From positions 1 to 57,561 of the forward strand of contig AVPN01000015.1 of the NCBI GenBank assembly GCA_000695325.1: a DNA stretch of 57,561 nucleotides. The letters run 5' to 3'. The notes beneath the pieces are model-generated. The model made no database searches, was not told where the DNA came from, and saw nothing but the letters and a program-made list of their open reading frames with translations. The stretch's first letter is position 1; every line of letters starts with the position of its first letter. Source of the stretch: Pleurobrachia bachei (taxonomy: Eukaryota > Ctenophora > Tentaculata > Cydippida > Pleurobrachiidae). A program made the translations under genes and the position numbers. Below, piece by piece: positions 21,097-36,800 of the stretch.

Positions 21097-23868
21097 TCAA
21101 CCACTGTCCCCTCCAGTACACGTGAGCTGGTGGCACTGGTACTCAATAGCAGACTGAAAGTAACAGTGACACTTATCACAACACATTTCCAACATCTGGG
21201 GGTGCTTGTAACTAATGTGACTATCTAGCTTGCCCTGTTCCCTGAATTTCTTGTTACAGAAGGGGCAGTGAATGTTACTGGATGCCGTGGCTGACTTCTT
21301 CGCAGTACTAGGATGTCGACCCATATCACTGAATATATCCTCATGAGTAGAGTCAACCGTGGGAAACTTAGTTGTGGTACTCTTAGTTGGAGTTCGCTTG
21401 GAGAATGTCTTGAGAGAAACAACAGGTTTCAAGCTGCTCTTCTTGGTTTTCTCTGAGTTGATTGAACTGAGTATACCCTGGAAGGCTGCAAAGGGCGGGT
21501 CATCAAAACCTTCCTCAATGATAGAGGCAGGAGGAGGGGTGGAAGGTCTCTTCTTCTGGGGTGATTCCTCCCTCTTCTCCTGGATAGGGGGTGGTGTTGG
21601 TTCCTTGTTATTATCATTAGCTGTCTGGAATAGTTCACTCAGCACAGTGTCTACATTGTCCATTTCATTGACATGCTCAGTAATCACGGCCAACAAATCA
21701 TCATCTCCACCTGTCTTCTCCTGACTTGTATCTAGGAAGGCACTTTCTAACAACTGATCATCCCCTCCCACTGTTTGGTTGACTATGGTATCCAGGAGAC
21801 CAGAGATACTGAGTCCGTTATCATCTGGTGTCGCCTTCTCCCCTCCACCTCCCCCATCACCACCAAATATAAGGGAACCAAGGTCGACACCAGTAAACCC
21901 AACATCCTTCCCCTCCAGGGCATTAGTCAGGTGACTCTCAAGCTCATCTAAGTCTTCCTCCTCTTCAGTCTCCCCTGTTGATGTTTTAGGAGGAGGCCGG
22001 GGTCGAGACAAGTGGCTTTTATCCGAGGTCAAGTTTCCAGGGTAACTAACAATCTCTTGGAATTTCCCATCAGATGATATTTGAGACGTTGGGGTAGGAT
22101 AGATGTCAGTCGGGTCTGATAAAATAGACTGTTTCTCAGGTCGATCATCGCTGTCTTCCTTGTGGATTATAAGGGTTGGAAGGGAGAAATCGGCCATTTT
22201 GAATTCTTCTGGAGGTTCCTTCAGATCTTGACTGAGAGGTGCAAGTGGGGCAGGGGAGGGTGATCGTTTCAGGGGAGACTGAGGTTTAGGAGAAATAACC
22301 GGTTCGTCTTTCACCTCTTCTTTCTTCACAGAATCCTCTACCTTACCAATGGAGACCTCGAGGTCAAACGAAGCATCGGGATCTTTAGAGCAAGCAGGTT
22401 TCAAATCACTTGGACTTGGAGGGGCAGATTTTAGTGGCTCAGCTTTGATACTGTCGTTGTACCTTTTCAGCAAGTCCTCAAAATCAACATCACTACTGTC
22501 ACTGTCACTCAAATTACCCTCCACAGTTACAGTTTTGGGGGCTGGTAATGGAGTTGGTTTAGATGGCACGGGTTTAGATGGTTTTACTTTTGGTTCCTTC
22601 TTTTTCACCATAACCTTCTTCTTCCTTCCGTTCACCTTTTTAGGATGTTTTGGTTCCAAATCGTCCTCCTCCGAGCTAGTTACACAGTCCATGTTAATCT
22701 TGATCCCACCTCCGGTCCTCTTAGCAACTGGAACTACAGGTGTTTTAGAAGTTACCTTCTTATCTTCTTCGCTGGAGGGGCAGCTATCGGCAATATCGGC
22801 TAGGGAGACTCCTGATTTACCTTTCCTTTTCATCTTCTTGGCAACTGGAATAACTGGCTTCTTCTTCTCTTCGCCCTCACTTGACGTGCAATTATCGGCG
22901 ATATCAGCTAAAGAAAACCGTGATTTGCTCCTCCTTTTCATCTCATTGAAGTCTGCAATGAGTTCAGGACATTGCAGCTCTGTCTCAAACATCCATACTT
23001 GCTTCCTGCACCCATTTAGTTTCACCAAATACTCCACTCTGCTGTCTGTCACCACTCTCCTATCTAGGATCTTGGATACTGTCATCTTTGGAATCTTTAC
23101 CCGCTGATTGAAATCATGGAGTATCTTAGGACAGTTCAGGTTTTCAACGGGTTCCCATGTGTTGTAGTGTGCATCATACCCCAACCACTTGATATGATAT
23201 AGAATCCTCCCATTGGCATCTAAACATTTGTCCAGTATCGCCTCCACTGTATACTCCTCCTCCTCAGGGGGCAGCACCTCCTCCGCGGGCTTCTGCTTCC
23301 TAGTCTTCTTCTTGGATGCTCCAACTTCCTGCCCGATAGTGTTGGATCTCCTTCGCTTGTTGTTTCTAACTGGAGGTTTGGATTCAATAACAGCAGCTGG
23401 TTTGGATTCAATAACAACAGCTGGTTTGGGTTCAATAACTTTTGAGTGTCCGTTTACTGCCACAGGTATATCATCCTCCTCTGTATCACTAGACAATGAG
23501 CTGTCTCCCTCATCAGACAAACTGTGATCTGCCCCCTCATCAGATATTATGTAGGCAGGGCTAACCGCGGGGGCAATCTTCTTCAGAACAATCTTCGTGG
23601 AGCTCCCGGAGGATTTGAGAGACCACTGGGGAGCAAGAACCGGAGCTGATTTCTGTTTCTCATAATCCCCAACAGCACGACTCGATTTCACAAGTCTCTC
23701 TGGCTCCCAGGTAGCTTTATCCGCCCCGCTCCATCTGACACAGTACCATTTGTTACCCAGCTCATCCAGGTAGTCCTCAAGGACGGCATCGATGGGTTTC
23801 TGATGGGTTGGTGATGGTGTCGTGTGATCGTGTTCCTTCCCTGCACCCTTGTGGTGTCTTTTCCCCAT
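21097..23868 (-). CDS. Large nuclear protein with three chromodomain-like units and C-terminal C2H2 fingers
   Basis: Intronless 923-residue ORF starting MGKRHHKGAGK. Unit 1 (about 26-72) has WYCVRWSGADKATWEPERLV. Unit 2 (about 205-258) is a classic chromodomain: EYTVEAILD, LYHIKWLGYDAHYNTWEP, NLNCPKILHDF, with the aromatic methyl-lysine cage positions present. Unit 3 (about 262-315) has TVSKILDRRVV, VEYLVKLNG and ELQCPELIADF but lacks the cage Trp (KL for KW). A long Lys-, Ser- and acidic-rich region follows with repeated SLADIADSC-type segments. The C-terminus has CPFCNKKFREQGKLDSHISY (C2H2) and a second CxxC...H...C finger. It probably binds methylated histone tails and DNA or RNA. It is not a standard HP1, Polycomb, CDY or CHD protein. 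Confidence 0.82.
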   Translation of the reverse strand: MGKRHHKGAGKEHDHTTPSPTHQKPIDAVLEDYLDELGNKWYCVRWSGADKATWEPERLVKSSRAVGDYEKQKSAPVLAPQWSLKSSGSSTKIVLKKIAPAVSPAYIISDEGADHSLSDEGDSSLSSDTEEDDIPVAVNGHSKVIEPKPAVVIESKPAAVIESKPPVRNNKRRRSNTIGQEVGASKKKTRKQKPAEEVLPPEEEEYTVEAILDKCLDANGRILYHIKWLGYDAHYNTWEPVENLNCPKILHDFNQRVKIPKMTVSKILDRRVVTDSRVEYLVKLNGCRKQVWMFETELQCPELIADFNEMKRRSKSRFSLADIADNCTSSEGEEKKKPVIPVAKKMKRKGKSGVSLADIADSCPSSEEDKKVTSKTPVVPVAKRTGGGIKINMDCVTSSEEDDLEPKHPKKVNGRKKKVMVKKKEPKVKPSKPVPSKPTPLPAPKTVTVEGNLSDSDSSDVDFEDLLKRYNDSIKAEPLKSAPPSPSDLKPACSKDPDASFDLEVSIGKVEDSVKKEEVKDEPVISPKPQSPLKRSPSPAPLAPLSQDLKEPPEEFKMADFSLPTLIIHKEDSDDRPEKQSILSDPTDIYPTPTSQISSDGKFQEIVSYPGNLTSDKSHLSRPRPPPKTSTGETEEEEDLDELESHLTNALEGKDVGFTGVDLGSLIFGGDGGGGGEKATPDDNGLSISGLLDTIVNQTVGGDDQLLESAFLDTSQEKTGGDDDLLAVITEHVNEMDNVDTVLSELFQTANDNNKEPTPPPIQEKREESPQKKRPSTPPPASIIEEGFDDPPFAAFQGILSSINSEKTKKSSLKPVVSLKTFSKRTPTKSTTTKFPTVDSTHEDIFSDMGRHPSTAKKSATASSNIHCPFCNKKFREQGKLDSHISYKHPQMLEMCCDKCHCYFQSAIEYQCHQLTCTGGDSG

Positions 23869-24519
23869 ACATCAACTGAGAGGGAGAGAGAGAGATGGGG
23901 GTAGAGAGAGGGGGATTGGGGTAGAGAGAGGGGGTAAAGGGGACGGGAGAGATATGGGGGCCTGGGGAAGGGAATTGGAAGCCGGGAGGAGAGTGGTAGA
24001 TGGGTCTCATTATACAGTTATTGAGTCTAAAGAGATGTTGTGAGTGTTACTCATGTTAAAATGGGGGCATGACCTCATTGCAATTCAGAAGAAGATGACG
24101 TTACAACAGTCTTATAGGATAGAAGGGGGATAGGGGAATGGATTAGACTTCAGTAAGACAGATAAAACATAAACTTTCAATAATGAAAATAGTACATTTG
24201 AACAGAGCATTTGTCAAGGTCGAAAGAATTCAACTCTCTTAAACAATTAAAACAGAACTGCAGTGTACTGTAGCAGCAGCTGATGTCGAATGAGCGACTC
24301 TCACATTTTCTCTTCGATCCACCGTTTTTTTATAACCGACTCAATTAACAATCCTACTCTCTTAACTCACATACGCTCAATGACAATCTCACACATATTG
24401 ACAAATACACACGCAGGAAATATATAGGTGTGTGTGTGTGTGGTATATTGTATGATTGAATATGTCGGCTGAGTAGCAACACCTCTGAGCAAGATGATAG
24501 AGAGAGAAACATCTCTCTC
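23869..24519. other. Intergenic between chromodomain gene 5' end and DDX5 3' end
   Basis: Purine-rich text just 5' of the chromodomain ATG (23880-24000, promoter or 5'UTR side), then an AT-richer DDX5 3' flank with a short GT repeat near 24430. No further gene recognised. Confidence 0.5.
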
Positions 24520-28324
<3,805 letters not shown>

Positions 28325-30809
28325 ATGGCCCTTGAAGGAGCGGAGAAGCTACTGGATTTCAACCAGAAATTGGATATCAATTTGTTGGACAATGTCATCA
28401 AAACCATGTATCACGGCAGCGGCGCCCAGGTATTTTAAACAGTTTAAACAGTTTTTTATCTCTTCTTCGTATTAAAAGTTAAAATATATTTTTTGATTAG
28501 TTGTTACAAACTATTGATTGTGACATGTGTTTCAACAATCCCGGTGTGTCTATTGTTCTCCCCGATTACACATCCCTCTATCTAGAAACAACCTAACACC
28601 TCTCTCCGCAGCAACAAGCAGCCCAGGACGTGTTGGTAAAGCTACAGAACCACCCAGACGCCTGGCAGAGGGTGGACCTGATTCTAGAATACTCTACCAA
28701 CCAAGAGACAAAGGTAACAATCTTTTGTTTTGTTATGTTCTAACCCTCCCTTTACTTTTGTCTAGCTAGACAAAGGTAACAATATTTTGTAGGGTTAGAT
28801 AGGTTAAATATTAGGGAATATGTTAATGATGTCAATCTTAGTTTGATTAAAGTCGTTGATTATAACCAGTACTGCAGCAGTCACATTTTTTGTCACGCCC
28901 CAGTTCTAAAGTAGATCAAATGTACCGTCTGCGGCAGAAAAAACGTCCTCCCTAAACCACCATAGTTGCCGATATGGTGGAGGGCTGTTACTTGGCAGGC
29001 TTACTCTATTTTGTCCCTGGTTCACCGAGTCATGCCGGTGTCGCACTAATTACAGTGTGCAAATGTATGGTGTTCACAATATGTAGAAATGCATGTGTTC
29101 ACCACTCATCAGTCGCTGTGTTGTTGAGTCTAACTCAATAGCACCAGTTGTCACTTGTTAGAAGTTTCAATTGAGACCTCGGACATTTTCCCGGTAGATC
29201 GTTGACGTGCTCAAGATAATGATTTTACTTTTATCTGAGGACTGAGGGGGATCAACTAGTGCTTCAGGTGTAGGTACCTATTCTATGCTATTATAGAGTT
29301 TGAAAGGTATCAATTTGGTTTTAGGGATTATAAGGGGCATCTTAGACTAGAGACTAGGATGGTTTGCAGGTTTTCTCGAAGGGTCTGAGGGGTCTGAGGG
29401 CATCTAGCGTCAATATCTCTCGCTCCTGTTCTCTCTCTTTCTCTCTCTCTCTCTCTCATCAGAGTAGGAACTACACCGGCTCAAACAAACACCATTTATC
29501 ATTAAATGGGCAACAGAGGGTCTGAAGACTACTTAGCGTCAACACATGCATGAAAAGGAGAACATTGATACACTACTATAGGCTCAATTATGCCCATTAT
29601 AGATTGCCCTGCAATTATGCTCAAGTAGGGAAATTTCCCCACCTCGGAGGGCTTGGAAAAGTTGCTCATTTGATTCAGCGTATCAAAATTAGTCGAATAT
29701 TTATATTTGCTTTGATATAAATTATTTTTCGTTTTTTATGTGTAGCGGCCGCATTTACCCTGAACAGATCTACTGGGCAAAGCCCCCCCTTCTGTGTGTT
29801 AACCTACACTCAAGAAGTGAGAATGGGATCTAAGGGAAGGGGAGAGGGAGAGACGATACATACTTAAACCAATGACAGGATCTTTCAGTGAAGCTATAGC
29901 AATGCTATTGTGTAACAGTACGACCCTTAATTAGATTATGGGACCGTATGGGAATGTGTTTAAACTATGGTGTGCTGTAGCACCGCGGTGATTATCATCA
30001 CCTCATTATCCTGTAGACCCCCTTTCGTCACCATGGAAACAAATGGTACGGTGCTACAGCACATCATTTTGTTGTAGCCTCTATAACACATACTTGCTCA
30101 TTGTGAGGAATACAAGTTGTCTGTTGATTAGCTGCTCGAAACTGGTGTTGATAGTGTTGTAGGATGGTTTTTGATACTAGAACGACAAGAAGGATGGTGT
30201 GTGGAACCGAAGTTACCTTAACTGAATTTTAGGAAACCATATAAACCAAATCGATAGACTAAACAATATATTTAAACATGTATGCTATTGCGACTCCAGC
30301 ATGACGTAGAGCCTCAACAGCATCACATAGTACCAACCCATAACATATGCCCCTACAAAAAAGAAAAATATTTCTCTGGCTCTTTTGAGTCTGAGGAATA
30401 TTTTTCATGCACTCTAAGATCACTAATATAAATGCTAACCCACTCGAAACCATATAACCCATCTACAAAAATTAAAATTATAAATTAAAAACACACACTT
30501 CAAATTCTGTCTTCTTATCCGCGAGATTCCACTGGTCCGTCCACAAGAGCTTCGTACGTTGAAATATCCTGTCTGTTCCCGTCTAGGCCAAGCTAGGTTA
30601 ACAATGGCCCAGAGAAGTACCAATGTGTAGATTGCTCCTTCGGCAACAAAGGCGTAAATTCCCCGTGGCTGCTTCAACTGGAACTCGCGCCTCGTGCGCT
30701 CACTATCGCCCACTTACATTTCCGCCAGACCACGGGTACATTACGGGAACAAGGAGTCGAAACACTCCAACGACGTCCTCAAGATGTCGTCCACCTCAAT
30801 AGTCCACTC

Positions 30810-30858
<49 letters not shown>

Positions 30859-33800
30859 TTTTTGTGGTATGAAGTTCTATGTACGAAAGGGATTAATAGA
30901 GAAAGAGAAGGTAGAGTGGGGGCTGATATACATTGAGAGTGAGAAGCTGCACTGTACCAGATCTCTGTATTGTACTTCTTTCCGGGACACCTCTGTTATA
31001 CAATAGCTCTCACCCTCTAATACCATCTATCTAGGTGATCAGTTACTAACCCGAACCCCCCTTGCTTCCATATATGCCAGTACTATTGTGTTTATGAAAC
31101 CCACCTAGTATAATTTGCCATGTGTATATTGAGGGAATCTAGTAGGGTGGAGTTTGAGAAAGTTGTGTGTGTGAGATTAGTGCAAGCTAGATAGATACAC
31201 TGTCTACCCCGATCTCTCCCATACAACTACTTTTCTAACTTATACCACTCCGTCAAAATTAGTTTTTCAAAAATAAGTTTCAACAACAAAAAGTCAGGAG
31301 AACACTCCCGTAGTTTGGTTCCTTGAATTGTATCTATCCGGACAAATACAGGTCGGACACGGCTACTAAAGACGGTCCAATGTCACTGCCATGTTAATGT
31401 TACACTGCACTGTGCAACGGCAGTGACAATAGAGAGAGACCATACCGCGTTTTATACCCCACTTCCCGAATAGAACTAATCCTTGCTAGTTTGTGTAGTG
31501 ACTAGCTTTCTCTTTTCTCTGCAGGCGTGAAGAAGTTTATAGTGGGAGTTATCATCAACATATCTTCTGACGCAACACAGATAGAGGTATGTGTTATATC
31601 CTGTTACTGGTTGTTTTCCATTTCATAAGCGGATATATACAATCAGAAACTTACCCCTTCATTGTTTCAGAAAGAGAAGGTTTTCATCAACAAACTAAAC
31701 ACAGTTCTGATAGAGGTAGGTACATCATTCTAACCCTTCCAAATACCCCCCCCCCCCATGTGACTAACGCTTAGAGGTAAATTATTAGTAATCACCAACC
31801 CATGTGACTAACGCTTAGAGGTAAATTATTAGTAATCACCAACCCATGTGACTAACGCTTAGAGGTAAATTATTAGTAATCACCAACCCATGTGACTAAC
31901 GCTTAGAGGTAAATAGTTAGTAATCACCAACCCATGTGACTGAAGCTTAGAGGTATATAGTAGGGGAGCCCAATATACGATTTTAAAGATTACTTCACCC
32001 TGGAATGTGATACGAATAGGCTCAGTACCATTTCCAGCCCTTGTAACTACCCCTTGGACAGTCAATGAAATTTTTGGCGAACGAAAAAAACCAACAACCA
32101 AAACTAGAAATTTTGCCAGTCTGATACCATTTATTTTGTGCACCCATGTTTACCGAACCAAAATCTATCGTATTTAGTCTAATACCTAAAATTTTTTTGG
32201 TAGATGGTCATTAAATCATTCATTTTATTTCCCCAATGTGTCATTTAAAGCTTAAAATAAGCCCTTAGTAGAGATATGCTGGTATTCCATTTAGCCAAAT
32301 AAATGCTATCCCGTATAACCTAATTTTTAAAACGCTGTACATTTTTTTCCCAAATGGATTTTAGGTATTAGACTAAATCGTTGAACAGGACAGACCTAAA
32401 CAAGATAGTGGTTCATATGGGTCAAGTCTTCCCTATGTGTTATATCCTGTTACTGGTTGTTTTGAGATTCCATAAGCGAATATACAATCAGAAATTTACC
32501 CTTCATTGTTTCAGAAAGAGAAGGTTTTCATCAACAAACTAAACACTGTTCTGATAGAGGTATGTACTGTTTACCACCCCTGTAACGCTTCCAAAAACCC
32601 CCTCCTTTAGTTGTCCTGCTTCAGTGATAGGCCGGATTGTAATCTTGTTTCGACTTACACCTTCTGACTAGGCCCCTGGGTATTATAATTACTGTGGCCT
32701 ATTCAATTCAATTTCTGGGCCCGATCCTCGACTCACATGCCTTGGTGGGGTGTGTGAGGGGCGCGCCCTCCCCGCCATATGATTAAAGTACCTAGATTGT
32801 CAGCAGTGGTGCGGTGCGCCTTAAACTGTAGCGGCGGCGGGGGAACAAATGCAAATTCTGGCTCCGAACCGGATCAGACTGTGCACCTGGTGCTGTTCCA
32901 GGGCTAATGTTGGATCTTATTTAGGATGATAATATCTCATTTGACCCTCTTAAAGAATAAGGAGGGTTAGAATAAACCCAACCTGATGCTATGATTTGTA
33001 CCTAACCTCCCATTGTTACCCCCCGCAGATTGTGAAACAGGAATGGCCCCGACACTGGCCCCAGTTCATTTCAGAGATCGTTGGATCATCAAAATCTAAC
33101 GAGAACCTATGTAAAAACAACATGATTATATTGAAGTTACTCAGGTAAAATGAACCCCCTCATCTTCACCCTCTCTCACCAACTAGGAGTATAACTGTTT
33201 AGGATACAGTTAACGGTCGTGATGTAGTTAGGGTCGTGATGTTTACAACGTCACGAGTATAACCACCCCATCTAATGACATCCATAATCGAACCACCCCA
33301 CGCTGCTGACGATATATGTATAACCACCCCATATATCCCATCCCTTACTATTCCTAACGACTGTTTTCTCAGTGAGGAAGTGTTTGATTTCTCGCAAGGG
33401 ATCATGACACAGGCTAAAGTGAAACATCTCAAGGACACGATGTGCAGTGAATTCAGCGAGGTTTTCAACCTCTGTTCACTGGTAATGGATAACTCGACCA
33501 GTATACCCCTTGTACAGGCCACCCTTAATACCCTTCTAGGTATGTGTCGTGTTTAAATTCTCCACTAGTAGTATTAACCTAACCAAATATCTTGAGTAGA
33601 AACTAGTCAATTACAAGACACTGTGCTGTTAATCACATACCCTATAACATTCAAAACTACTTCAGGTTTCCTGAATTGGATCCCACTGGGTTATATATTT
33701 GAGACGAAGCTGATTAACCAGTTGACCTGCAAGTTCCTTAGCGTTCCTGACTTCAGAAACATAACACTAAAATGTCTCACAGAGATCGCAGGTAAGTTAT

Positions 33801-36800
33801 CAATAGTTACCTCACATGTGCGTCATCTCGGTTCCATGATTTATATTTCACTTCCCCTCCGTTTCACTGCCAAGTGCCAATCACCGGCATTAGTTTATGC
33901 TCTCTCAATCTTCATAGCTGCAGCTGTCGACACAAATCCTAATTCCACTTCAGGTGGATCTCATTCTAACTGCTAACTAATTCCACACTGTGCAGGTATT
34001 GATGCGAAGCACCACTCGGACGAGTTTTGTGAGCTGTTCAACCTGACAATGACACAGATTAAACCCATGTTGCCCCTAACAACCAACCTGAGAGATGCTT
34101 ACAAGAGTGGGCGGGATGACGAACAAGAGTTTATCCAAAACCTCGCTCTCTTCCTGTCTACAATTATGAAGGAGCAAGGGTGAGTAATAGTGGGGTAACC
34201 AGGTTGTACGAACCAATTTTAGCGAATGATCAACATGTCAAAATCACACCCTTATATTGCAGAACACATACATGCTTCGTGGGCACATGTGTTGCAGCTT
34301 CGTGGACGATATGTTATATTCACACACCTCTTTTAACCACCCTCCACCCCCCACCCCAGTACACTGATAGAGAGTAAGAACGACCTCTCTACCTCTATGA
34401 TGGAGGCACTGCATTACCTCGTTCTCATTTCTGAAGTGGAAGAGAAGGAGATCTTCAAGATTTGTCTCGAGTATTGGAACTGTCTAGCCAGTGATTTGTA
34501 TAGGGAGAGTCCCTACTCAAGTAACCCCATCACATTCCCTCTGTTCAACAACAACAATAACGCAACCCCGCCCCGGCGACAGATATATCTAGCCGTCCTA
34601 TCCAAGGTATATATTGGAATGTGTGTGGAACCTGGAGCCCCAGTTACGAACAGAACATTAGATTTCAGCTAATCCCCTTGTCCCTAACCCCACTCCCACT
34701 CTCACACCCTCTCTCTCCAGGTGCGTGTGGTTCTGATATCCCACATGGCTAAGCCAGAGGAGGTGCTGGTAGTTGAGAACGACCAGGGGGAGGTAGTCAG
34801 AGAGTTCATGAAGGACACTGACGCTATTAGTCTCTACAAAACTATGAGGGAGACACTCGTCTACCTGACTCACTTGGGTAGGAGATTTTTATCAGTTTAT
34901 ATCATCTAGAAATGTTTTCCCGCCCCCTCGTGGCTCATGCCCCTCTAACCTCCCCCTCCTCTAAGTTCTAACCTCCCTTTCCACGAGTTTTCAATATCTC
35001 ATATATCTAAGTTAACTTCTTTTGTTTGGGGTCCACTAAATAATGTGAGGTGTGTGGCATGGAGGGTCAGTCAATCAATGTCAGTGTCGTTAGTGCCGTT
35101 AGTGCAACAAATGTTCTAACTCACTTGTTTCTATGTAGACCATCACTTCAGCTAGATTCATAACTATCCAATCTAGCTTCTCATCATACACTTCCATCAC
35201 ATCGTCATATAGAACCACAGCAAGAGTTGGTTCCCTGGTAGTAGGACAGAGGAGAGTGTAGGTCTGAGCGGTTTGTGAGTTGTAATCAGAGTTGATAGAG
35301 TTGATTGTACCACATGTAGTGTTGGATGTTTCTCCAATCAGGATGACTTGTGTGCCAAGAAGTCGATCCGATGTTTGAGCATTTAGAACACTGGGGAGGG
35401 GGTATTATGTTTTATGTATGAACTATAATACACCTTACCTACCATATCAGAAGAATAAGGAGCTATATACCTGCTCATGATAACAACTTTCTCAACTTTC
35501 GATCCTTCCACAACTAGTGCCAGTTTCAGCCATACAGGTTTATTGTCCGTTCCGGATATCCAACCTGTACTAAGATCCCCATCAACAGTGTGTTCAGCCC
35601 TGTGTTGATCTGTTATGCTAGCCCTGTATACCGATTTAGCAGTCACCTCCCGTATACGGCTCTTAATCGTTGCATCGGTAGTTCCAAACAGGAGGATGAA
35701 CAGAAATATCAGCACCGTCATTCTAAACTTTGTTTGGGGTTTGGGGATTTAAAGAGCTGTTGTGCTTGAACCCCTTTCGGAGACCCTTAAATCTAAACAT
35801 GAAAGACAATGGCTGTGTTTGCGCTTCTAAAAGTGAAGTATGGACAATTCAAGCTGGGTGTGCTCTGTAATTCGTCGCACGCACATCCTAGGTAAAATCT
35901 GAAGAAAGCACACAATCAAGACACCCGTAATCCTGACCCGGCGGGATCATTCAGACAGATCTGCAACCCTCTCGGCTCTCTGCAGCACATGTTAGAATAT
36001 AACATCGGGGCAACCCCCTCTCCCTAATGGGCATCACGTACAATATAGTTGCTCTTCTTAGTCACGCAATAAAGTAAAACAATGGGTAGAGAGTTAACAT
36101 GGGGGACCTATATATAATGCCCGAGCCAGGTCCTAGAGAGAGAGAGCGAGACTTGGAGTCTTGCAATAATATTATCACGCAGTCACGAACAATCTTTTTT
36201 GCCAGCCCTATTAATATTGTAATAGGGGTACGAGCTAGAAAAGGAGAGAATATTGAATACAAGACAGTGGTTAGAACTTAGAGATAAAACTTAAACTTTG
36301 GTTACATTATAATATTATGACCCCCTCTCCCTTCTCTAACCTCTCTAACCTCTCCCTTCTCTAACCTCTCCCTTCTCTAACCCCCTTCTCTAACCTCCCC
36401 CTTCTCTCCCAGACTACGCTGACACGGAGAACATAATGACGGAGAAGCTGCGATCCCAGGTGGATGGGAGTGAGTGGAGCTGGAAGAATCTTAACACTCT
36501 CTGTTGGGCCATTGGATCCATCTCTGGGGCAATGCACGAGGAGGATGAGAAGAGGTGAGGGGGATTATATACCGGGGGAGGGGGATATTATTAGATAGCC
36601 CTGGTAGCCCAGATACAGTAAACCTATCTGCCTCAAGAAAGTAGAGTTTATGTCATAGCAATTGACATCCCCCCTCTCAACTGAATGAGTTGCAAGTTAC
36701 ACGTCGCGATGTTCTCCAGGTTCCTGGTGTGTGTTATCAAGGACTTGTTGGGGATGTGTGAACAGAAGAGGGGCAAGGACAACAAAGCCATCATTGCCAG

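Larger units (their letters stand above)
17488..23828. repeat. Tandem duplication of about 3.15 kb (MACROD exon 1 plus chromodomain gene)
   Basis: Unit 17488-20633 and unit 20634-23828, same orientation. Each contains the first part of MACROD exon 1 (the start codon region is repeated near 20680), a CT-rich tract and the chromodomain gene. The junction is at the short shared text ttccgatag. The copies differ by scattered substitutions and small in-frame indels, plus one frameshift and one 50-base complemented block. Confidence 0.9.
28714..31524. other. XPO1 intron 2-3 region, expected exon absent
   Basis: 2.8 kb in which the exon coding the second HEAT helix (family pattern LQILE...TRWK...LP) should lie; I found it on neither strand. 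Contents: a 15-bp inverted repeat tgtgctgtagcaccg at 29971-29985 and 30049-30063; a (CT)n run at about 29432-29458; a long (TC)n at 30810-30854; and a 10-bp inverted repeat TGTCACTGCC/GGCAGTGACA at about 31379-31427. Confidence 0.6.
31590..32560. repeat. Duplicated XPO1 exon of 45 nt with flanking intron
   Basis: Exon 31671-31715 and its copy 32515-32559 both encode [15 protein letters not shown], with one synonymous difference, AG before and GT after. About 80 bp of upstream intron is also shared (31590-31670 and 32435-32514). Including both would add 15 residues in frame. XPO1 has the segment only once, so one copy is used or the pair is allelic. Confidence 0.85.

Noticed and set aside
30259-30713. 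Minus-strand ORFs with hydrophobic segments, possible nested membrane protein
   Set aside because: The upstream ORF needs a GTG start, no domain is recognisable, and the apparent exons join only by guesswork; likely chance in an XPO1 intron.
31379-31427. Possible microRNA hairpin (TGTCACTGCC/GGCAGTGACA)
   Set aside because: The stem is only about 10-14 bp and the loop is long; no support beyond the inverted repeat.
31756-31968. CRISPR-like array
   Set aside because: The 44-bp units are contiguous with no unique spacers and lie in an animal gene intron: a minisatellite.
31880-32143. Minus-strand 87-codon ORF
   Set aside because: It overlaps the 44-bp minisatellite at one end and has no recognisable domain.
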